Under the pieces are notes generated by a model. That model saw only the letters and a program-made list of their open reading frames with translations. It did not search any database and was not told where the DNA came from. The position numbers were made by a program, and so were the translations under genes. Of a DNA stretch of 38,101 nucleotides, positions 20,390 to 29,254 are shown piece after piece. Each line of letters starts with the position of its first letter. Within the stretch, counting starts at the first letter, position 1. The stretch comes from Halomonas urmiana (lineage in GTDB: Bacteria > Pseudomonadota > Gammaproteobacteria > Pseudomonadales > Halomonadaceae): NCBI RefSeq assembly GCF_005780185.1, contig NZ_VBUI01000031.1, forward strand, positions 1 to 38,101, in the 5' to 3' direction.

Positions 20390-21268
20390 CTAGCCGGCCC
20401 CGTTGCAGAGCTGCTCGGCACTGAAGCGGTAGGAGTAGAGGACGTCCTTGCGCAGGAAGCCGTATTGCGTCAGCGTCTGTTGCCAGTCCCCGTTGTTCTT
20501 CTCGTCCATCAACTCCTCGTTCACCGCGTCCCGCAGGTCCTCCGCATCCAGGGGGAAGGCGAAGCCGCCGAAGTAGCGGACCTCGCGACCGTCGATCACG
20601 GGGTCCGCGAAGTTGAACTCCGCCTCGACCTGGGGGCTCATCTTCTCCATGGCGGCGACCGTCATGCCGGTGGCGGCGAAGGCGTCGGCCCGACCGCGGA
20701 CGATGGCGTCAATGGCATCCTCGGGGCGTTCCACCGTGACGATGCGACTCGGATCGACGCCCAGGGACTTGAACATATCCTCCTGAACCGTACCTGCCTG
20801 CAAGGCGACCCGGATCATGTCAGGGCGTTCGACGAAGTCCTCGTAGGCGCGAATGCGGTTGGGGTTGGAGGCCAGCACGAGTAGCCCTTCGCCGTAGGAG
20901 GTGTTGGGGTCCGAGAAGAGCACGCGCTTGCAGCGTTCGGGCAGGATGGCCATCTCCGCCGCGGCCATGTCGAACTTTCCTTCCTCGAGCCCCGGGATGA
21001 GGTTCTTGAATTCCGTCTCGACCCATTCGATCTGCTCGATGTCGAGATCCTCCAGGATGCGCTGGGCGATCTCGGGGCCTGCGCCCAGCGCCTTGCCGCC
21101 GGCGTTCAGGTAGCCATAGGGTCTCTCGTTGGCCACGGCGATGCGGATCTCGCCACGCTGCTGGATCTCCTCGAGGGAGTCGGCCTGTAGGCCTGACGTG
21201 GCCAGCAGGACGGCCAGGGTGCCGGCCATCAGGACGGACCCCGTGAGGTGGTGGGTGGTGGTGGTCAT
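20390..21268 (-). CDS. EhuB-like extracellular solute-binding protein
   Basis: 292-residue periplasmic binding protein of the SBP_bac_3 family. The signal peptide is MTTTTHHLTGSVLMAGTLAV onward, to about residue 30. EIQQRGEIRIAVANERPYGYLN and GAGPEIAQRILEDL follow the EhuB (ectoine/hydroxyectoine-binding) pattern. FKNLIPGLEEGKFDMAAAEMAI is the ligand-site region. The open frame starts at a TTG at 21313; the ATG at 21268 is chosen because it gives a good signal peptide and has GAGG 9-10 bases upstream. No ehuC/ehuD permease or ATPase gene is adjacent, so it is an orphan binding protein and its ligand is inferred. Confidence 0.78.
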   Translation of the reverse strand: MTTTTHHLTGSVLMAGTLAVLLATSGLQADSLEEIQQRGEIRIAVANERPYGYLNAGGKALGAGPEIAQRILEDLDIEQIEWVETEFKNLIPGLEEGKFDMAAAEMAILPERCKRVLFSDPNTSYGEGLLVLASNPNRIRAYEDFVERPDMIRVALQAGTVQEDMFKSLGVDPSRIVTVERPEDAIDAIVRGRADAFAATGMTVAAMEKMSPQVEAEFNFADPVIDGREVRYFGGFAFPLDAEDLRDAVNEELMDEKNNGDWQQTLTQYGFLRKDVLYSYRFSAEQLCNGAG

Positions 21269-21568
21269 CGTGGTGAACCTCGCGTGACATCGCTGCGGCA
21301 CGGTCGGCGTCAAGGTTCACGCGGGAGTGGCGGATGGGACGCCCAAGCCGTCGGTCAGAGCGATGCGTGGTATCTCGTGATCAATGGCATCTCCGTGAGA
21401 CGCGCTGTTGACGTCGTGACCGCCATCACCAGATGGCGATTTCTTTAGCGTAGAAGTGGCGTTGATGGGATGCCCGGGGCGACGACCACAGTGTCAGATG
21501 TCGCACGATGACTGTCAGCGATGTCTTACAAGCGACTGACAAGTCTCCGTCCTTGCATACGAGATATC
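21269..21568. other. Gene-free interval between two minus-strand genes
   Basis: About 300 bases without a credible gene. It holds a 7-bp hairpin CGCCATC-ACCA-GATGGCG (21421-21438) followed on + by ATTTCTTTAG, and several TGTCAG/CTGACA hexamers between about 21491 and 21545. The promoter of the EhuB-like gene should lie in the lower part, but no clear -35/-10 pair stands out. Confidence 0.5.
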
Positions 21569-22132
21569 TCAGCGGCTGAGTTCGAGGCGGCGAGACTGCC
21601 CGTTGCCCAGGCTGACCTGCTGGATGATCACCCGCATCTCGCCGCTGACGGGGTCCCGTGCGCTGCTCGAGACATAGAACACGCCGGCCGGCAGGCCGTC
21701 CAGGCGGAAGCGACCGCTGCCATCGGTGCGCGTGGCGTGGGTGTAGGCTCTCGCCCGAGGATCGGCGGGCTCCACGGCGCGGCCGGCCAGCGCCTGTTCC
21801 GCGGCCTCGGCGGAGTAGGTGGTCACCGGTGCCACCGCGACCGGGCGGTCGGCCATCGGGCGGCCGCCGATCGTCAGGCGGCCGCTGATGGCGGCGTTGC
21901 CGCGTTTCTCGAGCGCGGCGTACTCGTCGGCGGGGAAGGCCACCCGGCGGGCGACGCGCCCGTCGCTTGCGGGACGATCGGCGCGTTCGGTCTCGCCGGG
22001 CGCCTCGCCGCCGCGCTCGATCACCTCGACGCGCTCGCTCTGTCCGGCCGGCCCGGTGGGATAGCGCGGTTCGATGATCTGGCACCCGGCCAGTGAGAGC
22101 CCCAGCAGGGCCAGAAGGATCCCGCGTGTCAT
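21569..22132 (-). CDS. Outer-membrane-type lipoprotein with a carboxypeptidase-regulatory-like domain
   Basis: 187-residue predicted lipoprotein with lipobox LAGC (Cys17) after MTRGILLALLGLS. After a polar linker, residues from about 80 form a beta-rich domain (AAISGRLTIGGRPMADRPVA ... DGSGRFRLDGLPAGVFYVS), the pattern of carboxypeptidase-regulatory-like (transthyretin-like) modules. No specific function is recognised. The frame is open from a GTG at 22138. The ATG at 22132 is preferred because GGAGA lies 6-8 bases before it. The stop lies within palindromic sequence (21561-21580). Confidence 0.72.
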   Translation of the reverse strand: MTRGILLALLGLSLAGCQIIEPRYPTGPAGQSERVEVIERGGEAPGETERADRPASDGRVARRVAFPADEYAALEKRGNAAISGRLTIGGRPMADRPVAVAPVTTYSAEAAEQALAGRAVEPADPRARAYTHATRTDGSGRFRLDGLPAGVFYVSSSARDPVSGEMRVIIQQVSLGNGQSRRLELSR

Positions 22133-22184
22133 GTTCACTCTCCGGCTGTGATGAAGGGGTAGCGTGAGGGGAGAGCATAACGCA

Positions 22185-22217
22185 AATGGGCCGCCGATCT
22201 ATGATCGGCGGCCCATT
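22185..22217 (-). terminator. Strong hairpin terminator after the phasin gene
   Basis: AATGGGCCGCCGATC (22185-22199) and GATCGGCGGCCCATT (22203-22217) form a perfect 15-bp stem with a 3-base loop, downstream of the phasin gene on -. Thymines at the end of the stem (CATTTGCG on -) are few. Confidence 0.8.
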
Positions 22218-22273
22218 CTCGTTGACCAGGCGGGCTGGTCAAGCAGGCGTCGGCAGGGCCGGCGCCTTCAGGC

Positions 22274-22642
22274 TTACTTGGCGGCCTTGGTGGCCGTGTC
22301 GGTCGCCTGCTGGACGTTCTCTTCGGTCAGCTTCTGGCTCTGCTGGACGAAGTCCTGCTGCAGGGAGACGACCTTTTCGGCGTCGCCCTTCAGGCGCTCG
22401 GTCAGGTCCTTGGCAACCTTCTGCTGGCCTTCCATGTAGGACTTCAGGCCCTCGGCATCCTTGACGTTCATCAGGCTGCGCAGCTGGGCCAGGCCGGTGT
22501 CGGTGTAGGCCTTGCCGGCGTCGAGCTGGGCGTTGACCAGCTTCTCGGTGTAGTCCACGGACAGCGCGGCGTAGGCGCGGGCCGGGCCGAAGAACATGGA
22601 TTCGAACTGTTCGGTGAACTGCTTGGTGTCGAAGTTTTGCAT
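22274..22642 (-). CDS. Phasin family protein
   Basis: 122-residue amphipathic helical protein of the phasin family, which coats polyhydroxyalkanoate granules. The N-terminal FTEQFESMFFGPARAYAALSVDYTEKLVNAQLDA is a typical phasin start, and a long helix runs through EGQQKVAKDLTERLKGDAE to an Ala/Thr/Lys-rich end (TDTATKAAK). An open frame continues to 22672, but the ATG at 22642 has GGAGGGA just upstream. A TTGCAG-type inverted repeat upstream may be its operator. No PHA synthase gene is in the window. Confidence 0.88.
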   Translation of the reverse strand: MQNFDTKQFTEQFESMFFGPARAYAALSVDYTEKLVNAQLDAGKAYTDTGLAQLRSLMNVKDAEGLKSYMEGQQKVAKDLTERLKGDAEKVVSLQQDFVQQSQKLTEENVQQATDTATKAAK

Positions 22643-22714
22643 CGTGATTCCCTCCCAGGGATTTCGGATCAATTCGAAGGCCTTGGCGGGGTGCCGATGC
22701 CTTCTCCATCTCTA

Positions 22715-22752
22715 TTGCAGCGCACAATAACAGAGCGGTTTGTGCACTGCAA
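22715..22752 (-). promoter_or_regulatory. Inverted repeat upstream of phasin; candidate PhaR operator
   Basis: TTGCAGCGCACAA (22715-22727) and TTGTGCACTGCAA (22740-22752) match as an inverted repeat in 12 of 13 positions, 73-110 bases upstream of the phasin start. TTGCA/TGCA-rich elements of this kind are known as binding sites of PhaR-type repressors in front of phasin genes in other proteobacteria. The link is inference. Confidence 0.5.
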
Positions 22753-22773
22753 CATTCTTTCTTCAGATGGCAA

Positions 22774-22891
22774 GGCTATCGCAGTTGGCCCTAGCGAGGG
22801 GCGTCGGTAGCGCCCATGGAAGGGTTTACCGGCCCCGCTCGCAGGCCTGCCGACGGATCAGCTCCGAGCAATGTTGCTATCTGCGATAGCC
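22774..22891. promoter_or_regulatory. Distant inverted repeat in front of fumC
   Basis: GGCTATCGCAG (22774-22784) and CTGCGATAGCC (22881-22891) are perfect 11-bp inverted copies 96 bases apart. The right copy is itself a GCTAT-CTGCG-ATAGC hairpin (22876-22890), about 92 bases before fumC. They may be paired operators for a looping regulator. The 22643-22982 gap otherwise holds only the phasin operator and the fumC ribosome site. Confidence 0.4.
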
Positions 22892-22982
22892 CTGTTTCCG
22901 ATGGAGGAGGACTCTTGCAAGGCTGCGCGCTCGACGCCATGTTGAGAAGAGCACCATCCATCCCCAATACGAGGAGCCGGAC

Positions 22983-24362
<1,380 letters not shown>

Positions 24363-24377
24363 GCCCGGGCTGCGCCC

Positions 24378-24499
<122 letters not shown>

Positions 24500-24500
24500 C

Positions 24501-25565
24501 TCAGTCCTGCTGGTCGCGCTCCTTGCCCTCTTCGATGGTCTCCCGGGCGTCGCGGTGCTCCTCGCCGTCGGCCTCGGGCGTCTCGTGCTCGTCGGCGCGA
24601 GAGGGGCGATAGCAGAGGGTCGCCAGCATCGGGAAGTGATCGGAGCCGATGTGGGGAAGGCGGCGCATGGCCTTCAGGGTGAAATGCTCGCTCGTGAAGA
24701 CATGGTCCAGCGGCCAGCGTAGCAGCGGGTAGTCGGCATGGAAGGTGCTGAACATGCCACGCCCCCGCCGAGGATCCAGCATGCCGCTGACTCGGCAGAA
24801 CAGACGCGTGGTGCGCGACCAGGCCACGTCGTTTAGATCGCCGGCCACCAGGGTGGGCTCGGGATGCTCGTGAATCGCCTTGCCCACCAGCAGCAGCTCC
24901 GCGTCGCGCCATAGCGACTCCTCGCTCTCGCCGGGCGCCGGCGGGCGAGGGTGCAGGGCGCGCAGGCGGATGACGTCACCGTTCGGAAGCTCGACGCCGG
25001 TATGAATCGAGGGGATATCGGGCTGGATCAGCCATCGCACCTCGGGGTCGACCAGCGGCCGCCGAGAATAGAGGTGCATGCCGTAGAGGTTGTCCAGCGG
25101 CACCCGCACCGCATGGGGCCAGTCCTCGGCCAGCGCCTCGTCAAGCTGCGCCTGCCACCAGGCGTCGGACTCCAGGGTCAAGACCAGGTCGGGTCGGTGC
25201 TCATGGATCAGCCGAGTCAGCGTCTCGGCATGGCGGTTGGTCGTCAGTACATTGGCGATCAGCAGCGTCAGGCAGCGCGGCGCCTGGCCGGGCGCCGCGC
25301 GCTTGACCTGCCGGGGCCATAATGGCGTCCAGGGCAGGATGCGGCTGGCCTGAAACCCGAGAGTGGCGAGACTCGCGGCGAGACTCCACCACGACCACGG
25401 CGCGGCGGTCAGCGGGGCGAGGCCCGCGACCGGGGCCGCCAACGCGGCGAACTGTAGTCGCGGGAACTCGCAGATGCGCACGACCCACCAGGTCAGCGGC
25501 AGGCGGGGCAGCAGGGTGGTCGCCAATAGCGCGATGGCGACCCCCGTCAGCAGCATGGAGAGCAC
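24501..25565 (-). CDS. Membrane-anchored endonuclease/exonuclease/phosphatase family protein
   Basis: 354 residues with the chosen start. Two or three N-terminal hydrophobic helices (MLLTGVAIALLATTLLPRLPL and the ALAAPVAGLAPLTAAP region) precede an EEP-fold catalytic domain: LLIANVLTTNRHAETL, VLTLESDAWW (catalytic Glu), VAGDLNDVAWS and IGSDHFPMLATL (Asp-His pair). Substrates in the family range from DNA to phospholipids and cannot be told here. The C-terminus is highly charged (EADGEEHRDARETIEEGKER). The GTG at 25565 is chosen because AAGGAG lies 7 bases upstream; the ATG three codons later is possible. Confidence 0.8.
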   Translation of the reverse strand: MLSMLLTGVAIALLATTLLPRLPLTWWVVRICEFPRLQFAALAAPVAGLAPLTAAPWSWWSLAASLATLGFQASRILPWTPLWPRQVKRAAPGQAPRCLTLLIANVLTTNRHAETLTRLIHEHRPDLVLTLESDAWWQAQLDEALAEDWPHAVRVPLDNLYGMHLYSRRPLVDPEVRWLIQPDIPSIHTGVELPNGDVIRLRALHPRPPAPGESEESLWRDAELLLVGKAIHEHPEPTLVAGDLNDVAWSRTTRLFCRVSGMLDPRRGRGMFSTFHADYPLLRWPLDHVFTSEHFTLKAMRRLPHIGSDHFPMLATLCYRPSRADEHETPEADGEEHRDARETIEEGKERDQQD

Positions 25566-25601
25566 GGCCGATCTCCTTGTGAACACCTGGTGCAGAATGC
25601 G

Positions 25602-25619
25602 AGGCGTCGACAGACGCCT
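25602..25619 (-). terminator. Hairpin downstream of the phn transporter operon
   Basis: AGGCGTC-GACA-GACGCCT, a perfect 7-bp stem, lies 34 bases past the stop of the last phnE gene and just before the next gene on the same strand. No T-run. Confidence 0.35.
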
Positions 25620-25652
25620 GCACTGCACCTTAGTGGGCGTGCTCCCCTCCGG

Positions 25653-26462
25653 CTAGAGCACCTTGCGGCGTAACAGGCCGGTCACCGCCTCGCCGATCAG
25701 CACCAGCGCGATGATGGCGATCAGGATGGTGGCCACGGTGGGCCAGGCGAAGGTATCGATGGAGCCCTGCAGGATCACCCCGATGCCGCCGGCACCCACC
25801 AGCCCCAGCACCGTGGACTCGCGGATATTGATGTCCCAGCGCAGGATGACGATGGCGAAGAACGCCGGCATCACCTGGGGGACCACCGCGTAGGCGATCA
25901 CCTTGGCCTTGGACGCGCCGGTGGCCTCCATGGCCTCCACCGGGCGGCGGTCGATCTCCTCGATGGCCTCGCCCATCAGCTTGCCGATGAAGCCCACCGA
26001 GCGGAACATGATGGCGAGTATCCCCGCCAGCACGCCGGGACCGAAGATCGCCACGAACAGCAGCGCCCAGATGATGGTGTTCACCGAACGGCTGGAGACC
26101 AGGATGAAGCGCCCCAGCCACAGGCAGGCGCGGTTGGGCGTGGTGTTCTGGGCGGCGATGTAGGAGACCGGCAGGGCGATGAAGACGGTCAGCATCGTCG
26201 CCAGGGTGGCGATATGCACCGTCTCGAGCATGGCATCGACGATCTCGCCGAGCCGGGTCGGGTCCGGCGGCCACATGCGCGCCCCGAGGCTCGAGATCTG
26301 GTTGGGTGCGTCCCACACCCAGGGCCAGAAGATGTCGATATCACGCACCGCCCAGACCACCACCATCAGGGTCAGCAGCATTACGCCATAGCGGAGCAGC
26401 TGCTCTTTGGGGTTGTGCCGTCGCCAGACGCGATCGGCCAACAGGTCGGCATCCTCTACCAT
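25653..26462 (-). CDS. phnE: Phosphonate-type ABC transporter permease PhnE (second copy)
   Basis: 269-residue inner-membrane permease of the PhnE family. The EAA coupling loop is VEAMEATGASKAKVIAYAVVPQVMPAF, and GLVGAGGIGVILQGSIDTFAWPTV follows, typical of PhnE. An extra periplasmic segment WDAPNQISSLGARMWPPDPTRLGEI precedes the core. The start overlaps the end of the other phnE by 7 bases. With PhnC and PhnD it forms an importer for phosphonates, phosphite or phosphate esters. Two PhnE genes in tandem form a heterodimeric permease in many operons. Confidence 0.93.
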   Translation of the reverse strand: MVEDADLLADRVWRRHNPKEQLLRYGVMLLTLMVVVWAVRDIDIFWPWVWDAPNQISSLGARMWPPDPTRLGEIVDAMLETVHIATLATMLTVFIALPVSYIAAQNTTPNRACLWLGRFILVSSRSVNTIIWALLFVAIFGPGVLAGILAIMFRSVGFIGKLMGEAIEEIDRRPVEAMEATGASKAKVIAYAVVPQVMPAFFAIVILRWDINIRESTVLGLVGAGGIGVILQGSIDTFAWPTVATILIAIIALVLIGEAVTGLLRRKVL

Positions 26463-27271
26463 ATCTTCTTCCTCACCCAGCCGCTCACGCCCTCACTGGC
26501 CAGAATCACCGCGATGATCACCAGCAAGATGGCGAAGGCAAAATCATAGTCGTAGCGCCCGAAGGCGTTCATCAGCGTGCTGCCGATGCCGCCGGCCCCC
26601 ACGATGCCCACCACCGCGGAGGCCCGCAGGTTGCTGTCGAGCTGATACATGGAGAGCCCCACCTGGCGGGGCAGGATCTGCGGAAAGACGGCGTAGAAGA
26701 GCGTCGCCAGGTAACCGGCCCCGGTAGAGCGCATGGCCTCCACCTGGCCCCAGTCGATCTCCTCGATCTCCTCGGCGAGCAGCTTGCCGACGAAGCCGAT
26801 GGAGTAGAGGGTCAGCGTCAAGATCCCCGCCAGCGGGCCGAAGCCCACGGCCGCCACGAACAGGATGGCGACGATCACCGGGTGAAAGCTGCGCGAGATG
26901 ATGATCACCGCGCGCCCCAGCAGGTAGACCGGCAGCGGCGCGACGTTGCGGGCCGCCATCACCGCGAAGGGCACCGACAGCAGCACCCCCAGTAGGGTGG
27001 CCAGGATGGCGATCTGCAGGCTCTCGGTGAAGCCGGTGAGCAGCAGGTCGAAGCGCGAGAGGGTCGGCGGAAAGCCACCGCCGAAGATGCGCGCCGCCCG
27101 CGGCAGGCCCTCGCTGATGCGTTCCCAGTTGAAGGGCAGGCTGCCGAAGGCCCAGACCAGGTAGGCCACCAGCACCACCAGCAGGCCGTAGCGCACCAGC
27201 GGGTTGGCGATGAAGGGCGGCTTGCGCCAGGTGCGCGGGGTGGCGTGCTCCTCGCGGTCAGGCTTGCTCAT
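26456..27271 (-). CDS. phnE: Phosphonate-type ABC transporter permease PhnE (first copy)
   Basis: 271-residue PhnE-type permease. The coupling loop VEAMRSTGAGYLATLFYAVFPQILPRQV and VGIVGAGGIGSTLMNAFGRYDYDFAF are visible. The loop IEEIDWGQVEAM is close to that of the second copy (EAIEEIDRRPVEAM), so the two are paralogues. The ATG at 27271 is preferred over an upstream extension because GGAGGTG lies before it and MSKPDREEH begins there. It overlaps the end of phnC by 14 bases, so phnC-phnE-phnE are tightly coupled. Confidence 0.93.
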   Translation of the reverse strand: MSKPDREEHATPRTWRKPPFIANPLVRYGLLVVLVAYLVWAFGSLPFNWERISEGLPRAARIFGGGFPPTLSRFDLLLTGFTESLQIAILATLLGVLLSVPFAVMAARNVAPLPVYLLGRAVIIISRSFHPVIVAILFVAAVGFGPLAGILTLTLYSIGFVGKLLAEEIEEIDWGQVEAMRSTGAGYLATLFYAVFPQILPRQVGLSMYQLDSNLRASAVVGIVGAGGIGSTLMNAFGRYDYDFAFAILLVIIAVILASEGVSGWVRKKIW

Positions 27272-28052
27272 CGCGCACCTCCTCGGCCGGTGGAGCCGGT
27301 GCGTCCTCCGGCGCCTCGATGCCGCCATAGATGGCGTCCAGGGCGTTCTTGTCGAAGTCCGAGGGGGCGCCATCGAAGATCATCGTGCCGTGGCGCAGCC
27401 CCACGATGCGGTCGGTGTAGGCCCTGGCCTGCGCCACATTGTGGATGTTGATCAGCACCGGCAGCGACAGCTCGCTGGCCAGGCTCTGCAGCAGCACCAT
27501 GATCTGCTCGGAGGTGCGCGGGTCCAGCGAGGCCGTGGGCTCGTCGGCGAGCAGTACCTCGGGCTCCTGCATCAGTGCCCGCACCACGCCGACACGCTGG
27601 CGCTCGCCACCGGAGAGCTCATCGGCGCGCTTGTTGGCATAGTGGGCGATGCCCACGCGCTCCATCAGCACGAAGGCGCGCTCGATGTCCGCGGCCGGAT
27701 AGCGGCGAGTGATGGCCTGGAACAGGTTGACGTAGCCGAGCCGTCCGGCCAGCACGTTTTCCATCACGGTGAGGCGATCGATCAGGTTGAAGCCCTGGAA
27801 GACCATGCCGATCTTGCGTCGGGCGCGCCGCAACTCAGAGTGCCGCAGGGTGACCAGTTCGGTGCCGTTGAGTTTGATGGAGCCGGAGGTGGGCTCCACC
27901 AGGCGGTTGATACAGCGCAGCATGGTGCTCTTACCGGCGCCGGAGGCGCCCACGATGGCCACCACGCTGTTGCCCTCCACGGTCAGGTCGAGTCCCTTGA
28001 GTACCGGCTCGTCGCGGCCGTAGCGCTTGATCAGGTTGGATATCTCTAGCAT
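27258..28052 (-). CDS. phnC: Phosphonate-type ABC transporter ATP-binding protein PhnC
   Basis: 264-residue cytoplasmic ATPase. Walker A is GASGAGKST at 35-43, the Q-loop is KIGMVFQGFNLIDRLTV, the signature is LSGGERQRVGVVRAL, and Walker B is VLLADEPTASLDP. NIHNVAQARAYTDRIVGLRHG matches PhnC closely, with NIHNV in place of the common HQ or EHD switch. The last about 20 residues (APEDAPAPPAEEVRDEQA) are a charged tail that is not part of the fold. It follows phnD after a strong intercistronic hairpin. Confidence 0.95.
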   Translation of the reverse strand: MLEISNLIKRYGRDEPVLKGLDLTVEGNSVVAIVGASGAGKSTMLRCINRLVEPTSGSIKLNGTELVTLRHSELRRARRKIGMVFQGFNLIDRLTVMENVLAGRLGYVNLFQAITRRYPAADIERAFVLMERVGIAHYANKRADELSGGERQRVGVVRALMQEPEVLLADEPTASLDPRTSEQIMVLLQSLASELSLPVLINIHNVAQARAYTDRIVGLRHGTMIFDGAPSDFDKNALDAIYGGIEAPEDAPAPPAEEVRDEQA

Positions 28053-28085
28053 GGGGGGACCGTCGAGAAAGGATCACCAAGACGA

Positions 28086-28116
28086 CGGCGCCGGCCCTCC
28101 GGGAAGGCCGGCGCCG
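28086..28116 (-). promoter_or_regulatory. Strong intercistronic hairpin between phnD and phnC
   Basis: CGGCGCCGGCC (28086-28096) and GGCCGGCGCCG (28106-28116) form a perfect 11-bp stem with a 9-base loop, 14 bases after the phnD stop. With no T-run, it likely protects the phnD mRNA 3' end or attenuates transcription, raising binding-protein levels over the membrane components as is known for other ABC operons. The role is inferred. Confidence 0.7.
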
Positions 28117-28130
28117 CTGACTCGCGAAGG

Positions 28131-29132
28131 TTACTGGAGATTGTCGGGGGTGTACTCGACGCCGTTGGCATTCTGGATGGTGCGGATGACCTTCCAGTTG
28201 TCCTGGTAGTTGATGGGGATGAACTTCTCGACGCCCTCGAACTCCTCGCCGAGCTCGGTGCCCGCGAAGTCGAAGCTGAAGAAGGCCTCCTCGATCTTCT
28301 CGACCAGGTCCGGATGCAGGTTGTGGGCGTAGTTGTAGGAGGTGGTCGGGAAGCTGTCGGACTCGTAGATGATCTTGACGTCCTCCGGATCATAGAGGCC
28401 GCGGGCGGCCATGCGATCGACCACTTCCGAGGCCACCGGGGCGGCGTCGTAGTCCTGGGCCACCACGCCGAGCATGGATTGGTCGTGGCTGCCGGAGTAG
28501 ACCACCTCGTAGTCTTCGCCGGGCACGATGCCCATCTCGGGGAACAGCGCCCTGGGGGCCTGGTTGCCGGAGTTGGAGGTCGGCGAGGTGTGGGCGACTC
28601 GCTTGCCCTTGAGGTCTTCCATCGCGTCGATGCCGGAATCGACATGGGTGTAGAGCTGCAGGGTGTAGCCGAAGCGTCCCTCGTCCGAGCCCATCAGCGC
28701 GAAGGGCACCGCCCCCGCCAGGTTGACGGCGAAGGGCGTCGGTCCGGTGGAGAAGCCGGCGATGTGCAGGCGGCCACTGCGCATGGCCTCGACTTGGGCC
28801 GAGTTGGACTGCACGGCGAAGAAGCGCACGTCGCGATCGGTTACCTCCTCGAGGTGCTCGATGAACGGCTGCCAGATGTCGGAGTAGATGGCCGGATCCT
28901 CGACCGGGGTGTAGGCAAAGATCAGCGTGTCGGGATTGGCCCATTCGGATTCGTTTGCCGGCCGGTCGGCGACCATGTCGCCATTCTCGTCGCAGTAGAT
29001 CTCGGCCAGGGCGCCGCGCTCGCACTCCTCCTGAGCCTGGGCCTGGCTCGCCAGCATGGCAAGCGGCAGCAGTGTGGAGAGGGCGAGGGGGACGAGCGGG
29101 CGTGTTCCGGATCGAACGGAAGGGTGGATCAT
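28131..29132 (-). CDS. phnD: Phosphonate/phosphite/phosphate-ester binding protein PhnD
   Basis: 333-residue periplasmic binding protein of the PhnD family. The signal peptide runs to about residue 34 (MLASQAQAQ). After it lies a short two-Cys segment, CERGALAEIYCDENGDM. Ligand-site regions: FAYTPVEDPAIYSDIWQPF, FSTGPTPFAVNLAGAVPFAL and VAHTSPTSNSGNQAPRALF, whose Thr/Ser residues bind a phosphonate or phosphate group in the family. The ATG at 29132 is chosen over a longer frame because GTGAGG precedes it and the signal peptide begins there. A GlpR-like site lies 44 bases upstream. The ligand is unknown; no C-P lyase genes are nearby. Confidence 0.9.
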   Translation of the reverse strand: MIHPSVRSGTRPLVPLALSTLLPLAMLASQAQAQEECERGALAEIYCDENGDMVADRPANESEWANPDTLIFAYTPVEDPAIYSDIWQPFIEHLEEVTDRDVRFFAVQSNSAQVEAMRSGRLHIAGFSTGPTPFAVNLAGAVPFALMGSDEGRFGYTLQLYTHVDSGIDAMEDLKGKRVAHTSPTSNSGNQAPRALFPEMGIVPGEDYEVVYSGSHDQSMLGVVAQDYDAAPVASEVVDRMAARGLYDPEDVKIIYESDSFPTTSYNYAHNLHPDLVEKIEEAFFSFDFAGTELGEEFEGVEKFIPINYQDNWKVIRTIQNANGVEYTPDNLQ

Positions 29133-29175
29133 GGCGTGCCTCACGATTATTGTTCTAGGGCGTGTGGTGTGTTGC

Positions 29176-29193
29176 ATGTTCGGATATCGACAT
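29176..29193. promoter_or_regulatory. GlpR-like operator between phnD and the histidine phosphatase gene
   Basis: ATGTTCGGATATCGACAT has a perfect left half (ATGTTCG) of the E. coli GlpR operator consensus ATGTTCGWTAWCGAACAT and a right half CGACAT that lacks one A. It is the weakest of the main sites by strict position count but is centred in the 122-base divergent gap. Confidence 0.5.
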
Positions 29194-29254
29194 GGCGATC
29201 CGCCGATGATTGATTCCGAATAACCTCCTTCAATCTAGGGTTTGTCACAAAACC

